31,398 bases of DNA. Source: Zygnema cylindricum (Eukaryota > Streptophyta > Zygnematophyceae > Zygnematales > Zygnemataceae). The first letter of the stretch is position 1. Each line of letters begins with the position of its first letter. Location: the NCBI GenBank assembly GCA_037447655.1, contig JBBHKE010003219.1:130063-161460 (forward strand), read 5' to 3'. The translations under genes and the position numbers were made by a program. The notes under the pieces were generated by a model. That model was not told the DNA's origin. It ran no database searches and saw nothing but the letters and a program-made list of their open reading frames with translations. Shown in pieces: positions 1 to 8,405 of the stretch.

Positions 1-1833
1 AGGAAAGAGAACTTAGACACGGCTCTGGATGTAACCTTTAAGAGTCGACGGTTTTATTGAACTAACATTCAGGAGAAAAAAGCAAGAGTGAGGGTACAAT
101 TTGGGTTTGCAAAAAGGACTCCGAAAAATAGCTGCCTACTTAGAAAAAATGATAAAATAAACTTTGTAACCTTTCTTAAATATTAACAAATACATTTGAA
201 AAGAGGACTTACAATCAAGTTATTTTGGCAGCTGAGAATTTCCAATGTAGGTCTCGGCACAGATTCAAGAGAAAGGAGAAATAAGGAAAAAAATGATTGA
301 AGCGTTATTATATAATCATTTAATGAAAATTGCAACAATCAACTTTTTGAAGACAAAAGGATATCTTGAAAAATTAAGAATAAAAAGTCGTGGTAGAAAT
401 GAAATAATTATCGGAATCTGGCAAGAAAAAAGAAAGGCGACAAGAAAAAGGCTTTTAGACAATGTGATACTTTAGCTGCATTATTTTGCATTCATTATAC
501 GTTTAAGAGTTACAGTACAGATTCATCCATTTCCTGCAGATTCATAATTTTGGCAAGAATGTGTGACGCCTTGAAACCTAAAAGTATAGCTGCCATTACA
601 GTACTGTACTGTAATGATGTTCGTAAAGCTCTGTACTTTTTAATTGTACTTTTTAATGATAGCAGTACGAACGAGAGAGTGGCAGCCGTCCGATTTAGTT
701 GGCAGCGGCATTCGAGAGCTAAAAATGCTGCTACGTATTTACGAGCGAAAGCCAATAAGTTGGTTGCAAGCTCGTTGTTACTGGTTAGCCTCAGCGGGCT
801 CAATACTTACCGTTGATATATCTCACTTCTGATCATCGAAGGGCGCAGATTACGCCACGCTAGAGGATTCATGATCCTTGAAGCACTTAGGGTAAATTTT
901 CATGGAATTTAATCACGACAAATTCATTTTTTTCTCGCCTGAAACCCAAAAATGCGCAAGAGCCCACGGACGGTGCGTCGTATCCTTTTCAGTGTCCTTG
1001 ATGCCAATTAAAGTTAAACACTTTCCTGAAATTCAGAATTAAAAGTACGCATTTTGTACGACTGCTACATGCTGCGCGCTTCAGCCCGGTTTTTCCGCAT
1101 CCCAGAAAAATAATTTACAAATTGTCTCATCATGCCACGTCTCTGTTGACGCTCCGTTACACGTTTCGTGCTACGTGTCCTCTTGTGGTGGTCGCTTTCT
1201 CTTTTTCGTGTGCTCAGTTTTAAAGGAGAGTTCATCGAGTCTATCACATGTATATACTCAAAACGTGACTCTTGTGACGCTACAATATGACCAATGAAAC
1301 CTGCGATTCAGTCTTACTTATTTTTGGACTTTCAGTTTTGAAATTTATGCGTCCATGAAAGTCTGATTTACGGAGGTACACTGATAATGATCTTAATTCT
1401 ACTGGTTTCCATGGAAGAAAGTCCTAATACACTGTTCGGTGTCTAAATTATCAGCCGTTCGATTCTTTTTGGCTTGAATGGAGGGACATAAACTGCAGAC
1501 AACTTTGTCACGGTCTACAGTACTGTCGTGGTACTAAGCCGTACAGTCTCAATTCGAGTCACGACATCTGTCAAGGAAATTTGGACAGAGCACCGCGGCC
1601 ACTTGACAGATAAGACAAGAAGGAAAAAATATTACCACGACCGTCCGATAAAGTAACACCTGGCCGATTTGCCAAAGCTTAATACTTGTCCTGTCAAAAG
1701 TTCGCCATCTGGAGGAAACGGGATCGTAGAAGGACTTTGTGAATATGCTATCAGAATATACGAAGGGCTTTTACATTATGAAGATTGGATTCGTGCTGTA
1801 CTCCAATCTACATCTATACGGGTGTGAGTTCCA
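1..1833. other. Intergenic, no gene recognised
   Basis: I see no coding region with family resemblance, no RNA gene and no clear repeat here. Short open frames on both strands overlap one another and have no recognisable motif. The stretch is AT-rich unique-looking sequence that becomes richer in GTAC-containing words towards the transposon cluster that starts near 1.83 kb. Confidence 0.5.
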
Positions 1834-2051
1834 ATTGCTTCATTCACACAGGGAATGAATGATGAATGAGATGAGGAAACGAATCATCCCGTACCATTCA
1901 TTTCGCAAAAAAACAAAAAACAGAGGCGCCAAAATGACCGAACGCCCGGCTGTCAATCTTTTTGGAGCGTAGCTACGGACAAAATGTACAACTTGGAGCA
2001 TATAAAAGGACAAAATGTACGGTCAATTGCGTCAAAACTTGACAACTGTGG

Positions 2052-3000
2052 TAAGGGGGTGTCCCCATGTAATCGGTACTTTGATAAAGTATTTTGGACT
2101 GTAGTGAAGATTCTCCGTACTACTTTGAAGAGCGTCCCAATGTGCGAAAATGAAATCGGAACTTTGAAATGTGACGGTTGTAGACGTAGGTACAACCTTG
2201 TGACGATTGAAGGCGACTACGAAACTTCCGACGATTGGTGACGCCAACAAAAATAGCGACAGTTGTAGACGCCTAGATTTTGTGAAATTGTAGATGTTTA
2301 GGGTTTGGTGATATTGTGACGTCACTTGTGACAACGTCGACGTCACTGATTCAAGAACTTTCCGCCATGGTTTCCCGATTTCGTTTTTTCGACTTTTTTC
2401 ACTCGATTTGCCATTAAAAAAAAAACTTAAAAATTTTCAAAAAAAAAAAAAAACAAAGATCTTTCATTTTATATCAATACTGCCGTGTCTCGTTTTAATT
2501 AGTGTGAGATGACAGCGATAGTGTGAGAGGGAGAGGGGAGAGGCGACGACAGCGCAAAAATTTGAAAAAGACCCATGAATGGAAGTGGAAGTCCGAGACC
2601 CCTGCAATTTTTTTTCCGTACATGCGCGTGACGGGCACGGAGAAAAATAGCGAGGACTTTCCTTCGCCCTAAAATTTTCCCACTCGTGTGGCGCGCGCGT
2701 GGGTCGTTTTTCATTCGCTGTTTGGGCGGTACTTTAACTAAAATCACCTCCTCGAGGTGATTTTAAATGAAGTTTTTTTTTGGGCTGGATTCTCTTGCCC
2801 GGGGGTCGAAAAGGGGAAAACGCCAAAATGCGTTCACATGACGACAAACACGCCGTACATTCAAAGTATGAATTCACGTTCACTGTACTTTGGTAAAAAC
2901 GATTTTCTCGTACAGCTAAAGTTTTTGTCAAATTTCCCTGAATTTTAGGGCAAAAAGACAGAGAAAAGTATGTACTTTAAAACATGGGGACACCCCCTAA
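2052..3000. mobile_element. PIF/Harbinger-like non-autonomous element A
   Basis: The ends are TAA|GGGGGTGTCCCCATGT (2052-2070) and its inverse ACATGGGGACACCCCC|TAA (2982-3000). The flanking TAA trinucleotides fit the 3-bp TAA/TTA target duplication of PIF/Harbinger and Tourist elements, whose inverted repeats usually begin with a run of G. The 949-bp body has no transposase frame. The left part shares blocks with element C at 6803 (the CCCCATGTAATCG end and a GATTCTCCGTAC block also seen at 6350). It lies inside the larger inverted-repeat element at 1834-4155. Confidence 0.7.
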
Positions 3001-3232
3001 ATCATCTTCTTTTCCGCGAACCCTTTTCGGAATGCAAAAATCCGACTTTGAAAAAACATGAAGTCGATTTTCGAATGATTCATCCGTACCGTACCTAACT
3101 TTTTAGAATGATCACCCATAAACAAATAGCCAAAATATAACGCAAAAAAAATGTGAACTTAAGAAAAATTATATGTTGTTGTACGGGTAAAAAACGATGG
3201 CTTGGTACGGACGGATTCGAGTCATTCGGTAC

Positions 3233-4017
3233 TTAGGGTGCGTCTTTATGTACTTCAAACTTAGAGATTATTTTTTGTTTTTTAGCGCAGATCCGGCGGA
3301 CCCGGATTTTGGGTGTCCCTATGTGTACCGAACGAAATTGTCACTTAGGGCGTAACGATTGTATACGTCGACAATGCCCGTGACGGCTGTCAACGTCTAC
3401 AATCTGTGATGACGCACGCTATTTTTTGTAGCAGGTTGTGACGTCGCATGAGTTTTCGTGACATTGTAGACGTACCGCCATCCAGCTTGTGTCGTTTCAC
3501 AGTTGAAGAAGATGCACTTTGCCTTTGCGTTTATTGTCCGCGCGACGTGAAATGGCATCGCATTTTGAGACCCCTGGCGAAATAAAATCCGTACCAGGCG
3601 CAAACAGACAAAATTATACAAATTGTGTACTTTGCTTTGTCGTACCTGAACGCAAACTGACAAAACATAGCGGATCGTGCACTTTTAGTCGTCGCTTAAA
3701 TACTTTTGAATTTTCCTGGAAATTTCTTACACGTGCGAATACGTGTTCCTATTTGTTTATAGAAAATCCCTAATTTTAAAACACATCGGCCCTGTATTTT
3801 AAAGATAAGGTTGAAGATGACGTTTTTTGTCGTCGAAGTGGGTCGAAGAACACAAGACGACAAAATGTAGTACATTTTAAATTCGATGATGACGCAAAAT
3901 GTACTTCTCTTTTTTTCTATTTTATTGTACGGTTGAAACTTACGCGGTACGGCTCCAAGTTTTACAGGAAAACGAGAGAAAAAAACCCTTACTTAAGCAC
4001 ACAGAGACGCACCCTTA
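3233..4017. mobile_element. PIF/Harbinger-like non-autonomous element B
   Basis: The ends are TTA|GGGTGCGTCT (from 3233) and AGACGCACCC|TTA (to 4017), an inverted repeat of about 24 bases with a TTA flank on both sides. The inside is clearly homologous to element C at 6803-7649: both hold AGCGC-GATCCGGCGGACCCG near the left end, GACGATTGTATACGTCGAC in one and a near match in the other, and a GTCGTCGAAGTGGGTCGAA block near the right end. No coding frame for a transposase was found. Length 785 bp including flanks. Confidence 0.75.
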
Positions 4018-4170
4018 GTCGTACGGCAGAATGAATCACATCGCGACGTTTTAGTTGACGTGAGATGACGTCAAGGGCGATGCACGTCCAAACAAAAAAA
4101 AAGGACATTCATTTCCTCATCTCAATCCTTTCATTTCCTGTGTGGATGCAGCAATAAGCACCTCGAGAGT

Positions 4171-4197
4171 GGGAGGAGAGGGGAGGGGAGGGGAGGG
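4171..4197 (+). repeat. GGGGA-rich run, possible G-quadruplex
   Basis: A purine tract with repeated GGGGA units just outside the right arm of the 1834-4155 element. Four runs of three or more G separated by single A (4181-4197) match the usual G-quadruplex pattern. Function is unknown; it may be plain simple repeat. Confidence 0.5.
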
Positions 4198-4403
4198 ACC
4201 TCTATAGAATGACCCAGTCACGCATGTCTCTCTCTATGGTGTGCACCGCGATACGCGATACGATATGGTGTGCATTGCTATAAACGCAACAACACTTTAC
4301 ATGACCCGGATTGGTGGTCTCCAAGTTGGGATTGTCAATTCTTTCAGCACCGTTGGTCGTAATGCCATGTATTGCTAATTTGCTACAGTGCAGTCCACTA
4401 CAG

Positions 4404-4624
4404 TACACCGCCAATCGCTATTAGCGTAGTGTGCGCTAATTCCGTCCCGATTTTTTTTATTTGTTTATTCTCAAATAGAATTATAAATACTATTTAAAAA
4501 AAATCCCAATTCCTAATTAGAGTAAACGATTTCTTCAAAAATTTCCAAATTCCCAATTAGCTTAGACCACGCTAATTATTCGTATACGCTAAATAAACTT
4601 ATACGCTAATAGCGATTGGCGGTA
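4404..4624. mobile_element. TA-flanked MITE, copy 1 of the array
   Basis: It begins TA|CACCGCCAATCGCTATTAG and ends with the inverse, CTAATAGCGATTGGCGG, then TA. The terminal CACC/GGTG inverted repeat with a TA flank fits Tc1/mariner-type (Stowaway-like) miniature elements. The right tip seems to lack two bases (GGCGGTATA instead of GGCGGTGTA) where it abuts copy 2. The body is AT-rich and non-coding. Confidence 0.7.
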
Positions 4625-4706
4625 TACACCGTCAATGGCTATTAGAGTAAAGGAATAAATATCGTAAAAAAAAAATTAGTGTTATTAACACTAATCGGGA
4701 TTTAAA

Positions 4707-4737
<31 letters not shown>

Positions 4738-5189
4738 TACTAATTAATCTCTAACTGTAATTTGGGTTGTCATGAATAATAAATACCCGCCCTTTCAATG
4801 TCTACAGTAATCTGTGTACCCGTACAAAATCCGAGGATTCGTACGCCGTCGCGCTGTTCACACGGTCGACGGACGAACATATGAGAACGTGATTTTTGTC
4901 GACGAGTTTGTGTCTCTTTCTTCCAGTGCACATTCGCATGTGTTCGCAATAATGTTAAGTGTCTTTTTATGCCTTTGTAATTCAAAAAGTACCATTTCGT
5001 ACGGAGATTCCCTCTTTGTACGCCACACTATTTCCATCGCAATGTACTTTCCTTATTAACGCTAATTGTAAAAAAAAACCTAATTAGAATAATGGAAAAA
5101 ATAATATTATGGATTGTATTTCGGGTTTTTTTTTTTGAAAAAAGGGCACCGAATTGGCGTTATATACTCTAATAGCGATTGACGGTGTA
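4625..5189. mobile_element. TA-flanked MITE-like element, copy 2 (565 bp)
   Basis: The ends are TACACCGTCAATGGCTATTA and its inverse, TAATAGCGATTGACGGTGTA, the same termini as the neighbouring copies but with a longer middle. The inside holds an (AT)n microsatellite at about 4715-4739, an ACTAAT-rich hairpin near 4676-4700, and a less AT-rich core (4790-5060) with GTCGAC and GTACG words. That core may be captured or inserted DNA. There is no coding region of recognisable family. Confidence 0.65.
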
Positions 5190-5202
5190 CTGTACAGTAA
5201 AG

Positions 5203-5397
5203 TACACTGTGAATCGTATAGAAATTATTAGTGTAAAGTATTAATTAGTGTCATTCATTCTAATTTAGTGCCAGGAGACGTGGCAGATTATGGTCCACGT
5301 CCTTAAATAGTAGCAGCTTATTATATTTAAGGTATCAATGTCAAAATTTTGGGGGGCCGATATAGAGTACATAAGGCAAATAACGATTCAAGGTGTA
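5203..5397. mobile_element. TA-flanked MITE, copy 3 (reverse orientation)
   Basis: It begins TA|CACTGTGAATCG and ends AACGATTCAAGGTG|TA. In reverse complement it is the same family as the copies at 5401, 11245 and 18005, sharing the internal near-palindrome around ACGTGGACCATAATCTG and the block TTGACATTGATACCTTAAAT. About 195 bp, non-coding. Confidence 0.8.
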
Positions 5398-5400
5398 CAG

Positions 5401-5602
5401 TACACCGCCAATCGCTATTAGAGTATATAACGCTAATACGGTGCCCCTAAATTTTGAGCCCAAAACCTGAAATAGAATTAATAACGCTGTTTAAGGACGT
5501 GGACCATAATCTGCCACGTCTCAGGCACTAAATAAGAATCAATAACGCTAATTATTTTTTGACGCTATTTTATCCTTGACTCTAATAGCGATTGGCGGTG
5601 TA
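5401..5602. mobile_element. TA-flanked MITE, copy 4
   Basis: It begins TA|CACCGCCAATCGCTATTAG and ends CTAATAGCGATTGGCGGTG|TA, 202 bp. The middle contains GGACGTGGACCATAATCTGC, shared with the copies at 5203, 11245 and 18005. Only CAG separates it from copy 3. Flanking TACAG/CTGTA words recur around several copies and may be the preferred target. Confidence 0.8.
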
Positions 5603-6284
5603 CTGTACCATAGTCCAGTTTACGTCATATTGAATCTTAGAATGTACTCAAGTTTGGCGTCTTCCTCATTTCGACCTACTGCCACGTCATACCAGCTCAT
5701 CTTCAAATTTCTGCTGAAATCAACTCGCTGTTATGTGTAACATTTGAACAACGAATAGGAAAACGTTTTTGCATGTGTCCTATGATTTTAACATTTTTGC
5801 AAACGAAGGAGAATACACGCTATTTTTTTTTATGCCACTCACGCGAATGTACGGAAATGAATGTGCAGGAGTCTCTTCGTGAGTCCTTCGCAAAAGTCTA
5901 ACGCCGTCGTCGCCCCTCCCCGTCCCTCTCGCACTACAGTACAGTAATGTACAGCACACCACAGGACTGTAATGTACTTACCTGTACTGTAGTTTAGTGA
6001 CAGATCGAGTGGGAAAAGACGAGAAAATAAAATCTAAAATCCAATGGCGTAAAGCTTTAAATTTAATGACGCTGACGCTATCAATTGTGAGTATGACGTC
6101 ACAATTTCGCAAAAACAGACGTGTCTTCAATGTCACAAAAATATATACGTCTACAACGTCAAAAACAAACATACGCCTATAATAATAAATCTCCAGTCAC
6201 AATTTCAAGTAACGACTTCGTTTCCTCACATTGGCACAATCTAAAAATTATACGGAGAATATTCATCAATCAATTTTGCATCGC
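5603..6284. other. Intergenic, no gene recognised
   Basis: No supported gene. The only visible order is a cluster of TACTGTA/TACAGTA words near 5935-5995, similar to the flanks of the TA-type MITEs, and one short run rich in GTCGTCGCC near 5900. Confidence 0.5.
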
Positions 6285-6430
6285 TACGGGCACGGCCCCA
6301 TGTAATCGTAACTTATCGAACTTACTTTGTATTCTAGCGCAGATTCTCCGTACAAGCATTTCAATTGTCCCAATGTTGTAACAACGACATTGTTACTTAA
6401 GGGTGTGACGATTGTATATTGTGTACATGT
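6285..6430. mobile_element. Fragment of the element A/C family
   Basis: The stretch CCCCATGTAATCG-TAACTTA-CGAACTTACTTTGTATT-TAGCGC matches the left part of element C (6820-6860), and GATTCTCCGTAC plus TGTCCCAATG match element A near 2108-2145. The block ACTTAAGGGTGTGACGATTG resembles the interior of element B near 3344. No terminal pair was found, so this is a truncated or internally deleted copy. Confidence 0.55.
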
Positions 6431-6593
6431 AAAAGCCACTAAAGGTGTCACGTGGTGTCCTACCGGCCTGCCAACGGATTCCCAACGGATTTCGATCGAG
6501 ATTTCGTGATTGTACTCATTAAAATACAATGGTTTTGAGGTTCCTCTCTTTAGCCCCTTAACATGTTAACCTGGTTGTTAAAGATGCTTTTAA

Positions 6594-6694
6594 AAAATAA
6601 AAAAGCGTACCCGCGTATAAATATAGATGAAACTAAAATGACGCGTCGTCACACGCGACGAAATTATCTATACGCGGGTACGCTTTTTTATTTT
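6594..6694. mobile_element. 101-bp foldback element, perfect 26-bp arms
   Basis: The arms 6594-6619 and 6669-6694 are exact inverse copies over 26 bases, each carrying the core AAGCGTACCCGCGTATA or its complement. They enclose a 49-base loop holding GACGCGTCGTC and its near inverse. The perfect arms imply a recent origin or gene conversion. It could be a MITE or a foldback small-RNA precursor; no target duplication was established. Confidence 0.7.
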
Positions 6695-6802
6695 GTACGA
6701 AGTTTATTTCGTTTCGTGCGATTTTATACATGTTGTACGTCGTCCTTTAATTTGTGTCCAAGTTCAGTGCAACTGTTCGCGATTAGATTCCATTTTTAAG
6801 GC

Positions 6803-7649
6803 TAAGGGTGTGTTCCCCGTGTACTTGTAACTTAGCGAACTTACTTTGTATTTTAGCGCGGATCCGGCGGACCCGCTTTTCAAGTGTCCCTATGTGTAAG
6901 AACGTAATCGTAACTTACGTTTGTGACGATTGTATACGTCGACAATACCTGTGACGGTTGTCAACGTCTACAATCCGTGTTGTCGGACGTTATTTTTTGG
7001 AACTGCTTGTGACGTCGCATGTCTTACCGTGACATTGTAGACGTTGTCGGACGTTATTTTTTGGAACTGCTTGTGACGTCGCATGTCTTACCGTGACATT
7101 GTAGACGTACCGCCTTCCAACCTGTACCGTTTCACGGTTGAAGAAGTTGCGCTTTGCTTTTGCGTCTCCTGTCCGGTCGACGTGAAATGGCATCGGAATT
7201 TCGAGACCCCTGCAAAAAAAAAACCGTACTGGACGAAAACGGACAAAACCAAACAAATTGTGTAATTTTCTTTGTCGTACTAAATGCAAACGGACAAAAC
7301 ATAGCGACTTCCGTACTTTCCTTTGTCTTGAAAATCGTGTGAAAAACTTCGAAAATTACGGCACGTGCGAATATGTGTTCCTATTTGTTTATATAAAATC
7401 CCTAGTTTTAAAACACATCGCGCATGTGTTTTAAAGATAAGGTTGAAGATGACGTTTTTTGTCGTCGAAGTGGGTCGAAAAACACAAGACGACAAATTTT
7501 TGTACATCCTAAGTTCGAGGGTGACGCAAATTGTACTCTACAAATTTGCGATTCCTTTGTACGGTTGGAACTTAGGCAGTACGGCGCTAAGTTTTACAAG
7601 AAAACGACAGAAAAAAACCCTTACTTATGCACATGGGGACACACCCTAA
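6803..7649. mobile_element. PIF/Harbinger-like non-autonomous element C
   Basis: The ends are TAA|GGGTGTGTTCCCCGTGTAC (from 6803) and GGGGACACACCC|TAA (to 7649), with TAA on both sides. The body is homologous to element B over most of its length, including CGCGGATCCGGCGGACCCG and GACGATTGTATACGTCGAC. It differs by an internal 64-bp tandem duplication. The open frames inside are not transposase-like and are shared by copy descent, not by coding constraint that I can see. Confidence 0.75.
6979..7106. repeat. Perfect 64-bp tandem duplication in element C
   Basis: Bases 6979-7042 are repeated exactly at 7043-7106 (unit begins GTTGTCGGACG and ends ACATTGTAGAC). Element B has one copy of the corresponding block (around 3407-3471), so the duplication arose in element C after the two copies separated. 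Confidence 0.9.
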
Positions 7650-7680
7650 GTCAAAATATCGATGTGTGCTCTCACAGTGG

Positions 7681-7938
7681 AGCTACCTGCGCGCAGCCAT
7701 TTTATTTATATGTGGCCACCGCAGTTTTGTTACAGTAAACCTGCGCCGGCCGTGTGAATTGTTGTTTTTTTTATGACGATCGACGTTCGCAAGCGCGACA
7801 CTTTTTTAACCGCCGTTACAATATTTCGCCAGTCAAATTTGTTCGACGGGTTGACCGTCAAATCTGAACTTAAAGGTACGCAGATTGTACGAAACTGTAC
7901 TTCAAATGTACAATTTCTAACAGCTACCTGCGCGCAGC
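7681..7938. repeat. 17-bp direct repeat
   Basis: AGCTACCTGCGCGCAGC occurs exactly at 7681-7697 and 7922-7938. The spacing and the GC-rich core differ from the surroundings. It may mark the ends of a small insertion or an excision footprint; I see no inverted partner. Confidence 0.6.
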
Positions 7939-7983
7939 AAAAATCGTCTCTGCGATTAGCAATTCCCTAATTTTTCCGCCACT

Positions 7984-8117
7984 GAAAACATATTTTCTCC
8001 GTACACATTTGTCCAATTTTCAATTCAAGACCGCCATTCGTACGCTGAGAACGTTACCTTTAAATCGCAGCCGTCAGATCCACAATCCGACATGTGTGTA
8101 CGGAGAAAAGATGTTTT
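7984..8117. mobile_element. Small inverted-repeat element (134 bp)
   Basis: The arms 7984-8013 and 8089-8117 are inverse copies with a few mismatches, sharing the exact core TTTTCTCCGTACACA. The loop is about 75 bases of ordinary sequence. This is a MITE-like element lying about 290 bp upstream of the COX5C start codon. Confidence 0.6.
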
Positions 8118-8141
8118 AACTTTCAAGAGACGAAAAAAACA

Positions 8142-8173
8142 TTAACGCTAGTTAGTAATTACGATTCACGGTG
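8142..8173. mobile_element. Solo end of a TA-type MITE
   Basis: AACGCTAGTTAGTAATTACG followed by ATTCACGGTG resembles the right end of the TA-flanked family (CTAATAACGATTCACGGTG|TA at 18005-18207). No left partner is present, so this is a truncated remnant in the COX5C upstream region. Confidence 0.45.
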
Positions 8174-8200
8174 CGTGTCTATACTTACGCTAAACATTCG

Positions 8201-8209
8201 AAACCCTAA
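8201..8209 (+). promoter_or_regulatory. Telo-box AAACCCTAA upstream of COX5C
   Basis: An exact AAACCCTAA lies 197 bp upstream of the COX5C ATG. In plants this motif is enriched near transcription starts of genes for translation and other housekeeping functions, often with TGGGCY site II elements; I see no site II copy here. A second AAACCCTAA is at 10550-10558, downstream of the gene, so chance occurrence is possible. Confidence 0.45.
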
Positions 8210-8339
8210 CTGTCAAGGAACCAGCCTTTGACCATCTACGTCACTTTTTCTTCCTGACTACTGTAGTTTTTTCTGTCCTGCTTCTCTTTTCTGTTCTGCA
8301 ATTCAAGCTTCTCTTTAATAGTTTAATTGTTTTTATCAG

Positions 8340-8399
8340 CGCTAGGAGGATTTTTTACTGTTTCTCTCTCTCATTTTCTTCCTCTTTTCTTTAAGACAG
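8340..8399 (+). other. Probable 3' end of a 5'-UTR intron of COX5C
   Basis: A pyrimidine-rich tract ends in TTTAAGACAG|GCAACC, six bases before the ATG. It looks like a 3' splice site (AG at 8398-8399). Leader introns in the 5' UTR are known for plant COX5c genes and raise their expression. The upstream donor and non-coding exon were not identified, so this is inference. Confidence 0.5.
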
Positions 8400-8405
8400 G
8401 CAACC

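Larger units (their letters stand above)
1834..4155. mobile_element. Outer inverted-repeat element, host of two insertions
   Basis: The arms at 1834-1884 and 4107-4155 are imperfect inverted copies of about 50 bases. Both read ATTGCT-CAT-CACACAGG followed by a shared TGAGATGAGGAAA block and GAAT. They enclose 2.3 kb that contains two complete smaller elements (2052-3000 and 3233-4017); removing these leaves roughly 0.6 kb. No transposase frame is visible, so this is a non-autonomous element. I could not fix the exact ends or a target-site duplication, so the superfamily is open. An inner inverted repeat (about 3073-3094 against 3203-3228) suggests further structure. Confidence 0.55.

Noticed and set aside
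1-1833. Small open frames (60-97 codons) near 300-1250
   Set aside because: Overlapping frames on both strands, no motif, no splice structure and no codon pattern that sets one apart.
2052-7649. Transposase remnants in elements A, B and C
   Set aside because: Open frames of up to about 100 codons exist in both B and C, but I see no DDE, Myb or helix-turn-helix pattern, and the similarity is explained by copy descent.
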